Positions 1 through 9,389 of a stretch of 64,000 nt of DNA are shown here, piece by piece (position 1 is the stretch's first letter; every line of letters begins with the position of its first letter). The stretch lies in contig JBDKTY010000130.1 of assembly GCA_039679945.1 (NCBI GenBank), positions 1 through 64,000 of the forward strand. Reading direction: 5' to 3'. Source of the stretch: SbD1 sp039679945. GTDB taxonomy: Bacteria > Desulfobacterota > Syntrophobacteria > Syntrophobacterales > Syntrophobacteraceae. The notes beneath the pieces are model-generated. The model saw only the letters and a list, made by a program, of their open reading frames with translations, made no database searches and was not told where the DNA came from. The translations under genes were made by a program, and so were the position numbers.

Positions 1-1
1 A

Positions 2-85
2 TACGAATTCAATATCTACCACCTCATGGAAGTGGATGATCCGAAATCCATCTTCCCCATACGCATCCGCGAGGTGAACGCATGA
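2..85 (+). CDS. C-terminal end of an AtuA/DUF1446-like protein (partial)
   Basis: Only the last 27 codons are inside the window, reading FNIYHLMEVDDPKSIFPIRI and ending in a TGA that overlaps the ATG of the next gene (ATGA). In other genomes DUF4387 proteins sit directly behind acyclic-terpene-utilisation AtuA/DUF1446 proteins, so the identity comes mostly from the neighbour and the translational coupling. The upstream bulk of the gene cannot be seen. Confidence 0.5.
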   Translation, partial: YEFNIYHLMEVDDPKSIFPIRIREVNA

Positions 86-411
86 AAAAGGTCCCTCTTA
101 CCCAACTGGCGGCGGTAATCCGAAGCAAGAATTCCGGGCCGTATGAACTGACTACCGACATCCTGTTCAAACAGGAGCAGGATTACCTTTTCCTCAAAGA
201 GATCAATTTCTTCACAAAAGAACTCTTCGCACGGCTCTACGGGATTGGAGAGGACAAAATCATCAATGTAGTTTATTTCGATCCGGCGGCGGCGGTGAAG
301 TGCACCATGGTGCGCGGCGTTGTTTCGGGTTCGCCCGGGGATGACGACATTTACGGGGCTCAGCAGCATACACCGCTCCTGGGCCTGGAGGCACCCATAC
401 GGGAGAACTGA
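82..411 (+). CDS. DUF4387 family protein
   Basis: This 109-residue soluble protein matches the DUF4387 pattern along its whole length: an N-terminal VIRSKNSGPYELT segment, a central LFARLYGI segment, a YFDPAAAVKCT strand and a C-terminal SGSPGDDDIYGAQQH motif. Its length is normal for the family. It starts inside the stop codon of the preceding AtuA-like gene, so the two are almost certainly co-translated. The family has no established biochemical activity. Partners are often AtuA-like or acyl-CoA catabolic proteins, so a role as a small subunit of an acyl-CoA or terpenoid enzyme is only inference. Confidence 0.85.
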   Translation: MKKVPLTQLAAVIRSKNSGPYELTTDILFKQEQDYLFLKEINFFTKELFARLYGIGEDKIINVVYFDPAAAVKCTMVRGVVSGSPGDDDIYGAQQHTPLLGLEAPIREN

Positions 412-471
412 GCAACTGCGCCAGGGCCGCATGTGACGACCGCCGGACCATGGCTGAAGCAGAGGAGTGTT

Positions 472-1260
472 ATGAGAGCCGAGGCAAAGATTGACAACGC
501 GATCTATGAGCTATACGGCGACAAGTGGTGGGATGAAGACGCCGAATTTGGGTTTTCAAGTCTACGATATTGCGTGAACCCGGTGAGGATCGGCTATTTC
601 AGAAAGATACTGCGGCGGCTCCCTGTTCCGGGAGGAACCGTTCTCGACGTGGGCTGCGGTGGAGGCTTTCTCTCGGAGGAATTCGCCAGGGACGGTTTCC
701 AGGTTACGGGAATCGACCCTTCGGCCAAAACGGTCGCGGCGGCACGCAAACATGCCTCCGAGAGCGGCCTGGACATCCGCTATGAGGTCGGACGAGGGGA
801 AGCAATTCCGTTCGCCGATGCTTCCTTCGATATCGTTGCCTGCTGCGATGTACTCGAGCACGTTGACGACCTCGAAAAGGTTATACGGGAAGTCTCCCGC
901 CTGCTAAAGCCGAGGGGAGTGTTTTTCTACGACACCGTCAATCGGACGTGGTTCAGCAAACTGGCGCTCATAAAAGTGTGGCAGGAATGGGCGCTCACCC
1001 GGTGCTGCCGAGAGAACGTCCATGTCTGGAAAAAGTTTATCAAACCGGCGGAACTGGCTGCTCTCATGCGGAGCTGCGACCTGGTCGTCGGCGGGATGAA
1101 GGGTATTGCTCCCGAGAAGAGAAACCTCATCGCGCTCCTGCGGTCCCTGCGGGCGATCAAGGTCGGGAAGATGCGCAATGAGGAAATGGCGGGCAAACTG
1201 CGGTTATCCGAAAGCAATAGCCTGAAGTTGTCCTACATGGGCTACGCCATCAAACGGTAG
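472..1260 (+). CDS. UbiG-like class I SAM-dependent methyltransferase
   Basis: This is a 262-residue Rossmann-fold methyltransferase. The SAM-binding glycine loop VLDVGCGGGFLSEEFA is followed by the acidic end of strand 2 (GIDPS) and the post-motif CCDVLEHVDDL. The N-terminal WWDEDAEFGFSSLRYCVNPVR region and the downstream FYDTVNRTW segment resemble 3-demethylubiquinol O-methyltransferases (UbiG type). No other quinone-synthesis genes are nearby, so the substrate stays open. An upstream in-frame GTG at 433 exists, but the ATG at 472 has a clean GAGGAG about 5 bases upstream and begins where family similarity starts. Confidence 0.8.
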   Translation: MRAEAKIDNAIYELYGDKWWDEDAEFGFSSLRYCVNPVRIGYFRKILRRLPVPGGTVLDVGCGGGFLSEEFARDGFQVTGIDPSAKTVAAARKHASESGLDIRYEVGRGEAIPFADASFDIVACCDVLEHVDDLEKVIREVSRLLKPRGVFFYDTVNRTWFSKLALIKVWQEWALTRCCRENVHVWKKFIKPAELAALMRSCDLVVGGMKGIAPEKRNLIALLRSLRAIKVGKMRNEEMAGKLRLSESNSLKLSYMGYAIKR

Positions 1261-1493
1261 CTGGACTCTCGGCAGCGCCGATCCCGCGTCCAGGCCGTTA
1301 TGCCTCCCCACCGCCAGCGGGAACTGATCCCGGGGACTTCTGGACGCACCCTCAAACCCGCGTCATCCTTATTTGGTTACACGCTCCATGTGCTCCTCGA
1401 TCCGGTTTCCCTTTGAATAAATACCCGCGCATGGATTAGAATTATGCGTGAAATCGCTCGCGACCGAATTCCCAACTCAAGAGGAGAAGATAT

Positions 1494-2381
1494 ATGGCTG
1501 GCGCGGAGAAGCGAGGAGAAAAGCGTGAAAGTCCGGCGGCATGGCTGGAGAGGAGTATCAGGGAGTTCTGCGGGAACTCTCCGGACAACTCCTTGAAGAA
1601 CACGGATGACGAGAAGGCATGGGGTGAACCGCTCGTGGGTTTTTCGAGTGGCGCCGATCCGCTCTACGACGTGATAAAGGAAGATGTCGGGCCATTTTAC
1701 ATGACCCCATCGGAGGTCTTCTCCAGGACATTTCCCGACATGAGCATATCCCCGGACCAGCTTACCGTGATCAGTTGGATATTGCCCCAGAATAAATCCA
1801 CAAAAGCCGACAATGGCGCCCAGACTGTCTATCCCAGCGAGCGCTGGGCCAGGGCCAAGCGGTATGGCGAAGTCCTCAATACGGCGCTCCGCCGGTACGT
1901 CGTGGAAATCATGGAGACCGCCGGATCCAAGGCCGTCGCGCCTCTGCTTACGCCCTTCTGGTCGTGGAACGTTTCAGAACGGCGCGGAATCGCTTCGAAC
2001 TGGTCCGAACGGCACGCCGCCCATGTTTCCGGACTGGGAACATTCGGACTCTGCGACGGCCTCATAACACCGGTCGGGAAGGCCATGCGCTGCGGCTCGG
2101 TCATTGCCGGGATCGCCATTCCGCCGACCCCGAGGCCGTATACCGATCATCATGAATACTGCCTCCATTTCTCTCACGGTACATGCGATAAATGCATCAA
2201 GCGATGCCCGGCGGGAGCGATCAGCGAACAGGGACACGATAAGACGAAGTGCTCGGATTACCTTAAGAAGGTTACATCCGAGTATGTCAGGGACCACTAT
2301 GGCATCGAGACCGACGTTTGCGGGCTCTGCCAGACCGCTGTTCCCTGTGAATCCAGGATTCCCGCGAAACCGAGGAAGTGA
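1494..2381 (+). CDS. QueG-like 4Fe-4S iron-sulfur protein
   Basis: The 295-residue protein ends in a bacterial ferredoxin-like module. C231-x2-C234-x3-C238-P forms a typical cluster-binding motif, and a second set, C276-x2-C279-x5-C285, replaces the usual CxxCxxxCP. The central block containing SERHAAHVSGLGTFGLCDGLIT is typical of epoxyqueuosine reductase (QueG) and related corrinoid/Fe-S reductases, where the glycine-rich stretch contacts the cofactor. It is shorter than genuine QueG (about 350-380 residues) and lacks its HEAT-like tail, so it is better called a QueG paralogue than QueG itself. AAGAGGAGAAG precedes the ATG. Confidence 0.75.
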   Translation: MAGAEKRGEKRESPAAWLERSIREFCGNSPDNSLKNTDDEKAWGEPLVGFSSGADPLYDVIKEDVGPFYMTPSEVFSRTFPDMSISPDQLTVISWILPQNKSTKADNGAQTVYPSERWARAKRYGEVLNTALRRYVVEIMETAGSKAVAPLLTPFWSWNVSERRGIASNWSERHAAHVSGLGTFGLCDGLITPVGKAMRCGSVIAGIAIPPTPRPYTDHHEYCLHFSHGTCDKCIKRCPAGAISEQGHDKTKCSDYLKKVTSEYVRDHYGIETDVCGLCQTAVPCESRIPAKPRK

Positions 2382-2544
2382 GTTCCTCCCGCGGGATCAT
2401 GGAACAGGAGATGGCGCCTTTCGCGTCACCTGATGGAATGGAATCCGTGACAGCAAAAGCATTCGTACCGATGTTTGGGATTGGGAAACCCACGCGAATA
2501 ATCTAGAATGATATAGAACGAATGTGAAAGAAGGGAGAATCCTG

Positions 2545-2787
2545 ATGCCCAAGACAATCACTTTGCGCCTGGCCGATGATGTCTACGAAAGGTTCAATCG
2601 CGCAGCAACCGAGGACAGGCGCAGCATCGCCAATTTGCTAGAAACACTCGCTCTTAGGAGGCTTGAGGAGGAAAGCCTTGCCGACGATTTTGAGATGCAG
2701 GAGATATTCTCAAATGAGCAACTGCTGATGAAGCTGGAAAAGGGCCACAGTGATGCGGCGATGAAGAAAGGCAGGCTGGTTGGGTAA
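2545..2787 (+). CDS. Ribbon-helix-helix (CopG/RelB-like) antitoxin
   Basis: An 80-residue protein opens with a short beta strand (KTITLRLADDVYERF) followed by two helices, the classic ribbon-helix-helix DNA-binding layout, and ends in a charged tail expected to wrap the toxin. The stop overlaps the start of the downstream RelE/ParE-type gene by 8 bases, which is characteristic of a co-translated type II toxin-antitoxin operon. The ATG at 2545 is preferred over an in-frame GTG at 2524 because GGGAG lies about 7 bases upstream and the RHH strand follows at once. Autorepression of its own promoter is expected from the family. Confidence 0.8.
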   Translation: MPKTITLRLADDVYERFNRAATEDRRSIANLLETLALRRLEEESLADDFEMQEIFSNEQLLMKLEKGHSDAAMKKGRLVG

Positions 2788-3061
2788 ATTCAAGATATTC
2801 GAAACCGATCACTTTCTTCACGACCTGTCCCGTGACTTCCAGGGACTGCGTGCAAGAATCGCAAATAGACTCAGAGAATACATTTATCCCCAGCTCAGGG
2901 ACAATCCCAATTTTGGAAAGAACATCAAAAAGCTGCGTAAATACCAATCTGAAACATGGCGATATCGGGTTGGCGATTATCGTTTCTTTTACCAGATAGA
3001 CGAAGCAGAAAGCATCGTCTACATGTTGGCTGTCGATTCCAAAACGGACAGCTACAGATAA
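2780..3061 (+). CDS. RelE/ParE superfamily toxin
   Basis: A 93-residue basic protein with the RelE/ParE fold pattern: two N-terminal helices (DHFLHDLSRDFQGLRARIANRL), a KNIKKLRKYQSETWRYRVGDYR hairpin rich in Lys/Arg, then YRFFYQIDEAESIVYMLAVDSK strands. RelE members cleave mRNA on the ribosome and ParE members inhibit gyrase; the residues visible here do not decide between them. Translation starts at a TTG overlapping the antitoxin stop, consistent with dependence on antitoxin translation. Unlike the second module near 21.4 kb, this reading frame is intact. Confidence 0.8.
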   Translation: MGKFKIFETDHFLHDLSRDFQGLRARIANRLREYIYPQLRDNPNFGKNIKKLRKYQSETWRYRVGDYRFFYQIDEAESIVYMLAVDSKTDSYR

Positions 3062-3271
3062 ACCTTTCACGAATTCCCGCCCGCTGATTTCTCCACACCA
3101 CGAAATACCTCCATACGAGATTTGCGATCAGGGAAGCGACACAACACCTTCCTGAATTCTACCCCGTAAAACTCCCCCCCCCGACCATCGCCCTTAAAGA
3201 GTATTGACTGGCAACCGATTATCTTTTAAGGCTGTTTCGTATCGCAAACTGTTCGGGGGAATAAAAGATTC

Positions 3272-6200
3272 TTGAACAAAAATCTCTATGAAAACAGGGC
3301 CGGCCGGATTGGCCGAAGCCCGGACCGGTCATCTCCGGCCTGGCGCATAATGAAGGCCTTTCTCTACCTTGTCGTGCTCATCTCGGTCCTTGCCGCCTGT
3401 GACCACGGAGCAAACCGGGAGACGATGCCCCAGGCCCGTCGTGGGGTGCTTGATCTGACAGGCTGGGACCCTTGCGGGGATTCTCCCGTCCCCCTTGATG
3501 GCGAATGGGAGTTCTATTGGGAACAGTTGCTGACCCCCGACGATTTCAAGGGACCGCGATTACCCGAAAAGACCGGTTATCTTATCCTGCCCTCCGCCTG
3601 GCATCATTTTCGGGTCGCGGACAAAAAAATCGAAAGAACGGGATATGCCACCCTGCGATTGCTCATGACACCGGGGCCGGCATGCCGGGAAAACCTGGCT
3701 GTGCAACTCCAGGAGATCAACTCTGCCTATATTCTGTGGATAAACGGGGAGTTGTTCGCTCAAGGGGGGATAGTCGCGAAAGCAGCCGATGGCGAAGTCC
3801 CGAATCCATCGCTCCTGGTCCACGAATTTCAAAGCAGGGGAAGCCCCATCGAACTGGTTCTGCAGATCTCAAACTTCCATAACAGGGATGGCGGGGTCCT
3901 TGCCTCTCCGCGGCTCGGTTCGGCGGCCTCCGTCCGTTCCAAACTTGCCCTGCGGTGGGGAATCTCTCTGTTCTTTATCGGCGGCCTCCTGGCCATGGGG
4001 GGATACCACCTGGTCCTTTACTGCTTCCGCGGAAAAGACAATTCACCCCTCTATTTCGGGATCTACTGCCTTTTGTGGATGGGAAATTTTCTTGCTTCAA
4101 ATTCCAGCAACTGGGTCATTCAGCTCTTTTTCCCCGAGATTCCGATCCAGATCCTGGACAGGATCAGCCTGATCTGCTTTATTTTTTCCGTGCCCGTGGG
4201 ATACCGTTTTTTCAGGTCCATTTATCCCCGTGAATTCTCGATCCACTTCCAGCGGCCCTCCGATATCGCGGCGGCCGCCTTTGCGTGCTGTGCCCTGCTT
4301 TCCCCCACCCCGTGGCTCTACGGCCTGATTCCAGCCTACTATGTCGTTTCCATTCTGCTTATCCTCTACTGCCTGTTCGCGCTGTACAGGGCAATGCGGG
4401 AAGGACGCGAGGGAGCGGTATTCATACTGGCGGGTTTTATAGTCCTGGGACTTTCGGGGATCAATGACATGCTCTTCGACCTGCAGGTGATTCATTCCAT
4501 ATTCCTGATACAGGTCGGGATGTTCGCATTCATACTTTTTCAGGCATTTGCTCTCTCACTGCGGTTTTCCAGGGCCTTCGACACCGTGGAACGGCTGTCC
4601 GAGGAACGCGAGAGGACCAACCTGACCCTGTCGCGCATGGACCGGATCAAGGATGAGTTTCTCGCGAATACTTCCCACGAGTTGCGCACTCCCCTGTCCG
4701 GCATCATCGGCCTCTCCGAATCCCTGCTCGACGGGGTAGCCGGTCCCTTGCCGCCAAAGGCCTCGGGAGATCTATCCATGATTGTCGCCAGTGCCAGGCG
4801 GCTGGCCGGACTGGTGAACGATATTCTCGACTTCTCACTTCTCAAGAACCGGGACCTCGATCTCCAGAAGAAGACGGTCGACTTGCGTTCCCTCGCCGAT
4901 ATTGCCATGGCTGTTTCAAAACCCATGGCGGCGGGGAAAGGGCTCGAAACGGTAAATGCCATTCCCCCCGAGACTTCCTGTGTCCTGGGCGACGAAGACC
5001 GGCTCCTCCAGATCTTTTTCAATCTCCTAGGCAACGCCATCAAGTTCACCGAGCGGGGGGAAATCAGGATTTCGGCCGAAAGCCGGGAAGACTTCGTGGA
5101 GATGACCTTCGGCGATACCGGAGCGGGTATCCCCGCCGACCGCCTGGAGTCGATATTCCTGCCCTTTGAGCAGGTCGACTCCTCCGCTAGCCGCGCCTCC
5201 AACGGCGTGGGACTTGGCCTTGCGATCAGCCGCCACCTGGCGCAACTGCACGGCGGAAAGCTCTGGGCTGAATCAACCGAAGGCTGTGGCTCGATCTTTC
5301 ATCTTACCCTTCCCGTGAGTCAGGGCCAGGGAGCGGCGGCCACGCCACCCAATTCTTCGACCTTCCACCGGTTCCTCCAGCCGCCCCCGGCGCCTCTGCC
5401 GGCCCATCCCCCCATTCCAGGCGCTATCGCCCGGGTCCTGGCCGTTGACGACGATCCGGTCAATCTGCAGGTCATCCGCAACCAGCTTCAACTGGAGGGA
5501 ATGTCGGTGACCGCGGCGGCCGGCGGCCGGGAGGCCCTGGCCATGATCGAAGCCGGCGAGGTTTTCGACCTGGTGCTGCTGGATGTCATGATGCCGGGGA
5601 TAACCGGTTTCGAAGTGTGCCGGCGGCTGAGATCGCGCTACAGCGTCGCCGAGCTTCCCGTGATAATGCTTACGGCCAGCAAGAGGATTTCCGACCTCAT
5701 CGAGGGGCTTGACAGCGGGGCGAACGATTACCTCGGCAAGCCCTTTGCCAAGGAAGAACTCATCGCCCGAACCCGTGTCCAGCTCAAGGTGCTCGAAGCT
5801 GAAACGGAAGCACGCAGCAAGGGCCGGCTTGCCATGCTCGGCGAGCTTGCCGCCGGTATGGCCCACGAGGTCAACACGCCTATCAACACCATCATCAATT
5901 CCAGTGAGCTTATCCTGGTCAGCGACAACCGCGAGGAACTCGAACACGACGCCATGATCATCAGAAATGAAGGCAGACGGATCGCGGGCATCGTTGGAGG
6001 ACTCCTTTCCTTTGCCCGCCGGGGCAACGGGGAAAAAATTCCCTGCCATGTAAACGAAATCATGTCCGATACCATCCATCTCATGGAAGCCAAGCTGCGC
6101 AAGAAACAAATCAGGCTGCAGGTGGACATCCCCGAGACCCTTCCCGAGGTCAGGGCTAATCCCCAGCAACTGATGCAGGTCTTTCTCAACCTCATAAACA

Positions 6201-6523
6201 ATGCGGCTCATACCTTGCATGAGAAGTATCCCGGCGGCCATGCCGACAAGGCCATCCATATCACGGGGGAACAGATGGGCATGGAGCACGGGCAAAGAGT
6301 GAGACTGACTTTCCTCGATTTTGGGAAAGGAATCCCCGCGCATCTCATGGACCAGGTTACGAAGCCGTTTTTCACCACCAAGCCCCAAGGCATGGGTACC
6401 GGTCTCGGCCTCAGCATTACCCATGGGATCATCGCGGATCATCAGGGGTCGATGCGGATAGAGAGTGTGGAAGGGGTTTCCACTCAAGTGATCATAGAAC
6501 TGCCACTGGCGGAGACGGACTGA
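3272..6523 (+). CDS. 7TMR-DISM hybrid sensor kinase with two kinase modules
   Basis: The 1083-residue protein carries, in order: an N-terminal lipoprotein-like segment ending LAAC (Cys43), a 7TMR-DISM extracellular sensory region (about 60-215), seven membrane helices (about 225-440), a first HisKA/HATPase pair with phosphoacceptor His469 in SHELRTPLSG, a receiver domain with Asp771 in LLDVMMPG, and a second HisKA/HATPase pair around His865 in MAHEVNTPINT. Both ATPase domains keep the G boxes (GLGLAISRHLA and GTGLGLSITHG). The TTG start at 3272 has CGGGGGA upstream; ATG 3350 (Met27) lacks a good Shine-Dalgarno but would suit the signal peptide. The sigma-54 regulator 32 bp downstream is the likely output partner. 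Confidence 0.88.
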   Translation: MNKNLYENRAGRIGRSPDRSSPAWRIMKAFLYLVVLISVLAACDHGANRETMPQARRGVLDLTGWDPCGDSPVPLDGEWEFYWEQLLTPDDFKGPRLPEKTGYLILPSAWHHFRVADKKIERTGYATLRLLMTPGPACRENLAVQLQEINSAYILWINGELFAQGGIVAKAADGEVPNPSLLVHEFQSRGSPIELVLQISNFHNRDGGVLASPRLGSAASVRSKLALRWGISLFFIGGLLAMGGYHLVLYCFRGKDNSPLYFGIYCLLWMGNFLASNSSNWVIQLFFPEIPIQILDRISLICFIFSVPVGYRFFRSIYPREFSIHFQRPSDIAAAAFACCALLSPTPWLYGLIPAYYVVSILLILYCLFALYRAMREGREGAVFILAGFIVLGLSGINDMLFDLQVIHSIFLIQVGMFAFILFQAFALSLRFSRAFDTVERLSEERERTNLTLSRMDRIKDEFLANTSHELRTPLSGIIGLSESLLDGVAGPLPPKASGDLSMIVASARRLAGLVNDILDFSLLKNRDLDLQKKTVDLRSLADIAMAVSKPMAAGKGLETVNAIPPETSCVLGDEDRLLQIFFNLLGNAIKFTERGEIRISAESREDFVEMTFGDTGAGIPADRLESIFLPFEQVDSSASRASNGVGLGLAISRHLAQLHGGKLWAESTEGCGSIFHLTLPVSQGQGAAATPPNSSTFHRFLQPPPAPLPAHPPIPGAIARVLAVDDDPVNLQVIRNQLQLEGMSVTAAAGGREALAMIEAGEVFDLVLLDVMMPGITGFEVCRRLRSRYSVAELPVIMLTASKRISDLIEGLDSGANDYLGKPFAKEELIARTRVQLKVLEAETEARSKGRLAMLGELAAGMAHEVNTPINTIINSSELILVSDNREELEHDAMIIRNEGRRIAGIVGGLLSFARRGNGEKIPCHVNEIMSDTIHLMEAKLRKKQIRLQVDIPETLPEVRANPQQLMQVFLNLINNAAHTLHEKYPGGHADKAIHITGEQMGMEHGQRVRLTFLDFGKGIPAHLMDQVTKPFFTTKPQGMGTGLGLSITHGIIADHQGSMRIESVEGVSTQVIIELPLAETD

Positions 6524-6554
6524 TTCGGCCGCGCGCGACGGGAACGGAGACGTA

Positions 6555-8282
6555 ATGAAAGAGAAAATCCTCGTCATTGAAGATGATGATCATCTGCGTG
6601 AGACTTTTTGTCGAATTCTGGCCAAGGACGGCTACCTGGTAGACGCTTCCGGGGACTATGCATCAGCCGTCGAGCTTATCGAATCGAACGAATACGACGC
6701 GATCTTCACCGATATCAACCTTTCGGGGAATGAATCCGGAATGGATATCCTTGCCGTCTGCAACGGGAAAAGGCTCTCCGTCCCCATTATCATCATCACC
6801 GGCTTCCCGAGTATCGACAGCGCGACCGAGGCGATCCGCCTCGGAGGGTATGATTACGTGTGCAAGCCCGTGGAGCGCAATGTCCTCCTGCATCTCGCCC
6901 GCGGAGCGGTACGGCACAACGCCGTGAAAAAGGAATCGGAGCGCTCCAGCCGTAATCTGGAAGCCGTCTTCCAGAGCGTATCCGACGCCATCCTTTCCGT
7001 GGATTCGCGGATGGTCATCACCAATCTCAATCAGGCCGCCGACGGGTTCTGCATTTTCCACCGTTCCTCGATCGGAAGACCTTTTGGCGAGATCCCGGGA
7101 TGCATGACGGGGAGTGCCTGCGATGATGAATGCCGCCGCAAACTGATCAATGCGGTTGCCGAGTCCATGGAAACCGATAAACCCGTGGAACTCTACAAAT
7201 ACGAATGCGCGAAGAAAAAAAGAGCCGTTTACACCATGAAGGTCACCCCGCTGACTCTCGACCACGGCAACGAGGCGGGAGCGGTTATAGCCATGCGTGA
7301 CGAGACGCGCCTTGCCGCGCTGGAGCGGGACCTGGATCGCCGCCGGAATTTTCATCACCTCATTATCGGGAAGAGCGAGGCGATGCAGGCGACCTACAAC
7401 CTGATCGAAAGCCTGAGCGAGATACGGAGCACGATCCTTATCACCGGAGAAAGCGGTACAGGGAAGGAACTCGTGGCTACCGCCCTCCACCATGCCGGCA
7501 GCCGCAGGCACAAACCCCTGGTCAAGGTCAACTGCTCGGCCCTCGCCGAAACCGTTCTCGAAAGCGAGCTGTTCGGTCATGTTCGCGGCGCTTTTACCGG
7601 GGCGACTCACGATCGGGTCGGCAGATTTGAGAAGGCTGACGGCGGGACGATCTTCCTGGACGAAATAGGCGACATCTCGCCCCTGATCCAGTTAAAGCTT
7701 TTGCGAGCGCTCCAGGAAAAAGAGATTGAGCGGGTGGGCGACTCAAGACCGATTAAGGTTGACGTGCGAATTCTTGCCGCTACCAACCGTGATTTAAAAC
7801 AAATGGTCGTGGACGGATCTTTCCGGGAGGACCTTTATTACAGGATCAAGGTCATCGAGATGAAGATCCCGCCGTTGCGAAACAGGCGCGAAGATATCCC
7901 CCTGCTTATCGATTCCTTTCTCGATGAACTGTGCACGGAGTTCAGCAAGCGCATTGACGGGGTCTCCTCGGATGTCATGGAGCTTTTCATGAACTACGGT
8001 TGGCCCGGCAACGTGAGGGAATTAAAGCACATCATCGAGCACGGCGCCATCCTGTGCAAACATTCAACCATCACTTTGGGCGATCTTCCCGATGATTTCG
8101 GCGATATCACCCCCATCGCTTCAAAGGTGACTCCCGTGTCGGCAACCATGCCCGCCGATGCGGAAACCCTCCTCCAAATCTTGGAAGAGAAGAAGTGGAA
8201 CAAATCCGAAGTAGCCCGCATGCTCGGTGTCAGCCGTCAGACCCTCTACCGCAAGCTCAGGGATTCGGGCATCAAGGAATAG
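6555..8282 (+). CDS. NtrC-family sigma-54-dependent response regulator with a PAS-like domain
   Basis: The 575-residue protein contains a receiver domain (acidic pocket E9-D12, phosphoacceptor Asp53 in FTDINLSG), a PAS-like segment (about 135-255), and a sigma-54 AAA+ domain with Walker A GESGTGKE (298-305), the sigma-54-contacting GAFTGA loop (345-350), LDEIGD Walker B and an ATNRDL sensor. The C-terminus is a Fis-type helix-turn-helix (NKSEVARMLGVSRQTLYRKL). It lies 32 bp behind the hybrid kinase, so it most likely receives phosphate from it and activates sigma-54 promoters. The PAS insertion between receiver and ATPase is unusual and suggests a second, intracellular signal input. Confidence 0.92.
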   Translation: MKEKILVIEDDDHLRETFCRILAKDGYLVDASGDYASAVELIESNEYDAIFTDINLSGNESGMDILAVCNGKRLSVPIIIITGFPSIDSATEAIRLGGYDYVCKPVERNVLLHLARGAVRHNAVKKESERSSRNLEAVFQSVSDAILSVDSRMVITNLNQAADGFCIFHRSSIGRPFGEIPGCMTGSACDDECRRKLINAVAESMETDKPVELYKYECAKKKRAVYTMKVTPLTLDHGNEAGAVIAMRDETRLAALERDLDRRRNFHHLIIGKSEAMQATYNLIESLSEIRSTILITGESGTGKELVATALHHAGSRRHKPLVKVNCSALAETVLESELFGHVRGAFTGATHDRVGRFEKADGGTIFLDEIGDISPLIQLKLLRALQEKEIERVGDSRPIKVDVRILAATNRDLKQMVVDGSFREDLYYRIKVIEMKIPPLRNRREDIPLLIDSFLDELCTEFSKRIDGVSSDVMELFMNYGWPGNVRELKHIIEHGAILCKHSTITLGDLPDDFGDITPIASKVTPVSATMPADAETLLQILEEKKWNKSEVARMLGVSRQTLYRKLRDSGIKE

Positions 8283-8841
8283 AGATCCCGGTGCGGGGCA
8301 CGAAATGGGCCTTGAGCCGTCAAGAGCCCCTCATCGTCGCGGTGATGCCTGAGCATCCGGTCTCCGTGCAGTTTGCAGGCCTTGTTACAGAGTGTCATAT
8401 AACACTGTGTAACATGTGACATCATTACCTTTTACAGCGCGCGACCGGCTCTCAATCGGAACCCGCCCCCGCACGCATGCGCCAGCTTCCTTTCCCCGGC
8501 CCGATCTCTCCCTCCCCACCGATGGTATGGTTATTGAACTCACCTCCAACCGGCATCGATTCACGGCTGTCGGCTCGCGTTCCGAACTGGCTTTTTGATA
8601 ACAGCCGACCCTCCCCGGTCAGGCGCGGCCAATTTCGATGACAGACCTGAAATGGTGAGACGAGCCATGTAACGCTTGGATAGAGAAAACAGGGGGTAAC
8701 AGCTTGCACCGTCAAGAAAAGGGGCGAGCAAGCACGGAGTGGGCGGAACAGGCCGAAACCCACTGCGGGCCGCACCCGCATAACCCTGTCGATTCTCGAA
8801 ATTAGACAATTTCCATCACTAGATTACCGGAGGTTTTTTAC
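8283..8841. other. Intergenic region, 559 bp
   Basis: No convincing gene. It holds one copy of the 39-bp near-palindrome (8383-8421) and, at the far end, the ACCGGAGG ribosome-binding site of the exported protein that follows. Confidence 0.6.
8383..8421 (-). repeat. 39-bp near-palindromic repeat, copy 1
   Basis: The core 8383-8414 is a 32-bp inverted repeat: TGTTACAGAGTGTCATATAA and its partner half match at 28 of 32 positions. A further TGTGACA lies at 8415-8421. On the minus strand it lines up along its full length with 11828-11866. The outer bases change in a compensated way between copies (TGTTACA/TGTAACA against TATTACA/TGTAATA), as expected for a selected palindrome. It follows the sigma-54 regulator gene by 100 bp and has no T tract. 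Confidence 0.75.
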
Positions 8842-9237
8842 ATGAAAAGAATTAGCGTTGTCGTAATTGCTGCTTTACTCATGGTCGGTCTGACCTTTGC
8901 CGCCGCCTACGCCGCCGATGTCAGGGGACAATACGCTTACGTTGAAAAGGGATACAAGGGGACCATGACCATCAAGTGGCTCAAAGGGTATGAAGGCAGG
9001 GCATATGCTTTCGTGTTCAGAACCGTAAACCCAAGCAATGGACAATCCTGCGAGTTTGAGGCAACCGAGATACCGCCTCGGACCAACGACACACAACCCG
9101 CCGCCGGCGAGAGCGACTCCGGGGCCAAGTTCAAGATTTCCTTTCAAGGAGACACCGCGAGAGTCAATGTTGTGAAAAAGGGTGGTGAATGCGGTATGAG
9201 CGGGTTCTTCGGCGGAACATACAAGAAGGTGAAGTAA
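8842..9237 (+). CDS. Small exported protein of unknown function
   Basis: A 131-residue protein with a clear Sec signal peptide: MKR, then a hydrophobic stretch to about residue 23 (FAAAYAA), with a probable cut after AYA. The mature part is about 107 residues, rich in Lys, Gly and aromatic residues, with two cysteines (C73 in GQSCEFEATE and C118 in GGECGMSG) that could form one disulfide in the periplasm. An ideal GGAGG lies upstream of the ATG. No family is recognised. A strong hairpin follows 25 bp after the stop. Confidence 0.75.
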   Translation: MKRISVVVIAALLMVGLTFAAAYAADVRGQYAYVEKGYKGTMTIKWLKGYEGRAYAFVFRTVNPSNGQSCEFEATEIPPRTNDTQPAAGESDSGAKFKISFQGDTARVNVVKKGGECGMSGFFGGTYKKVK

Positions 9238-9261
9238 GTAATACTGGAACAATCCTCGATA

Positions 9262-9299
9262 TCCCCCTTCATGCGGGATTACCGAAGCATGAAGGGGGA
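9262..9299. terminator. Strong hairpin behind the exported protein gene
   Basis: Arms CCCCCTTCATGC (9263-9274) and GCATGAAGGGGG (9287-9298) pair perfectly around a 12-nt loop, and the flanking T/A adds a thirteenth pair. There is no run of T behind it, so Rho-independent action is doubtful. The GAAGCATGAA motif recurs in the dispersed hairpin family near 53.9 and 54.6 kb, so it may be a REP-like element placed at a gene end. Confidence 0.5.
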
Positions 9300-9389
9300 C
9301 ATCCGTGTGCCCCGTCTTCGATCCCCCTCAATAAACAGTCCTGTAACCGCTCTCTCCAGGTCCGTCCCCCCCCTTCTATATCTCTCGAA

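Noticed and set aside
5273..6577. A 434-codon open frame on the minus strand.
   Set aside because: It is antisense to the receiver and second kinase of the hybrid kinase, which are unambiguous in the plus frame.
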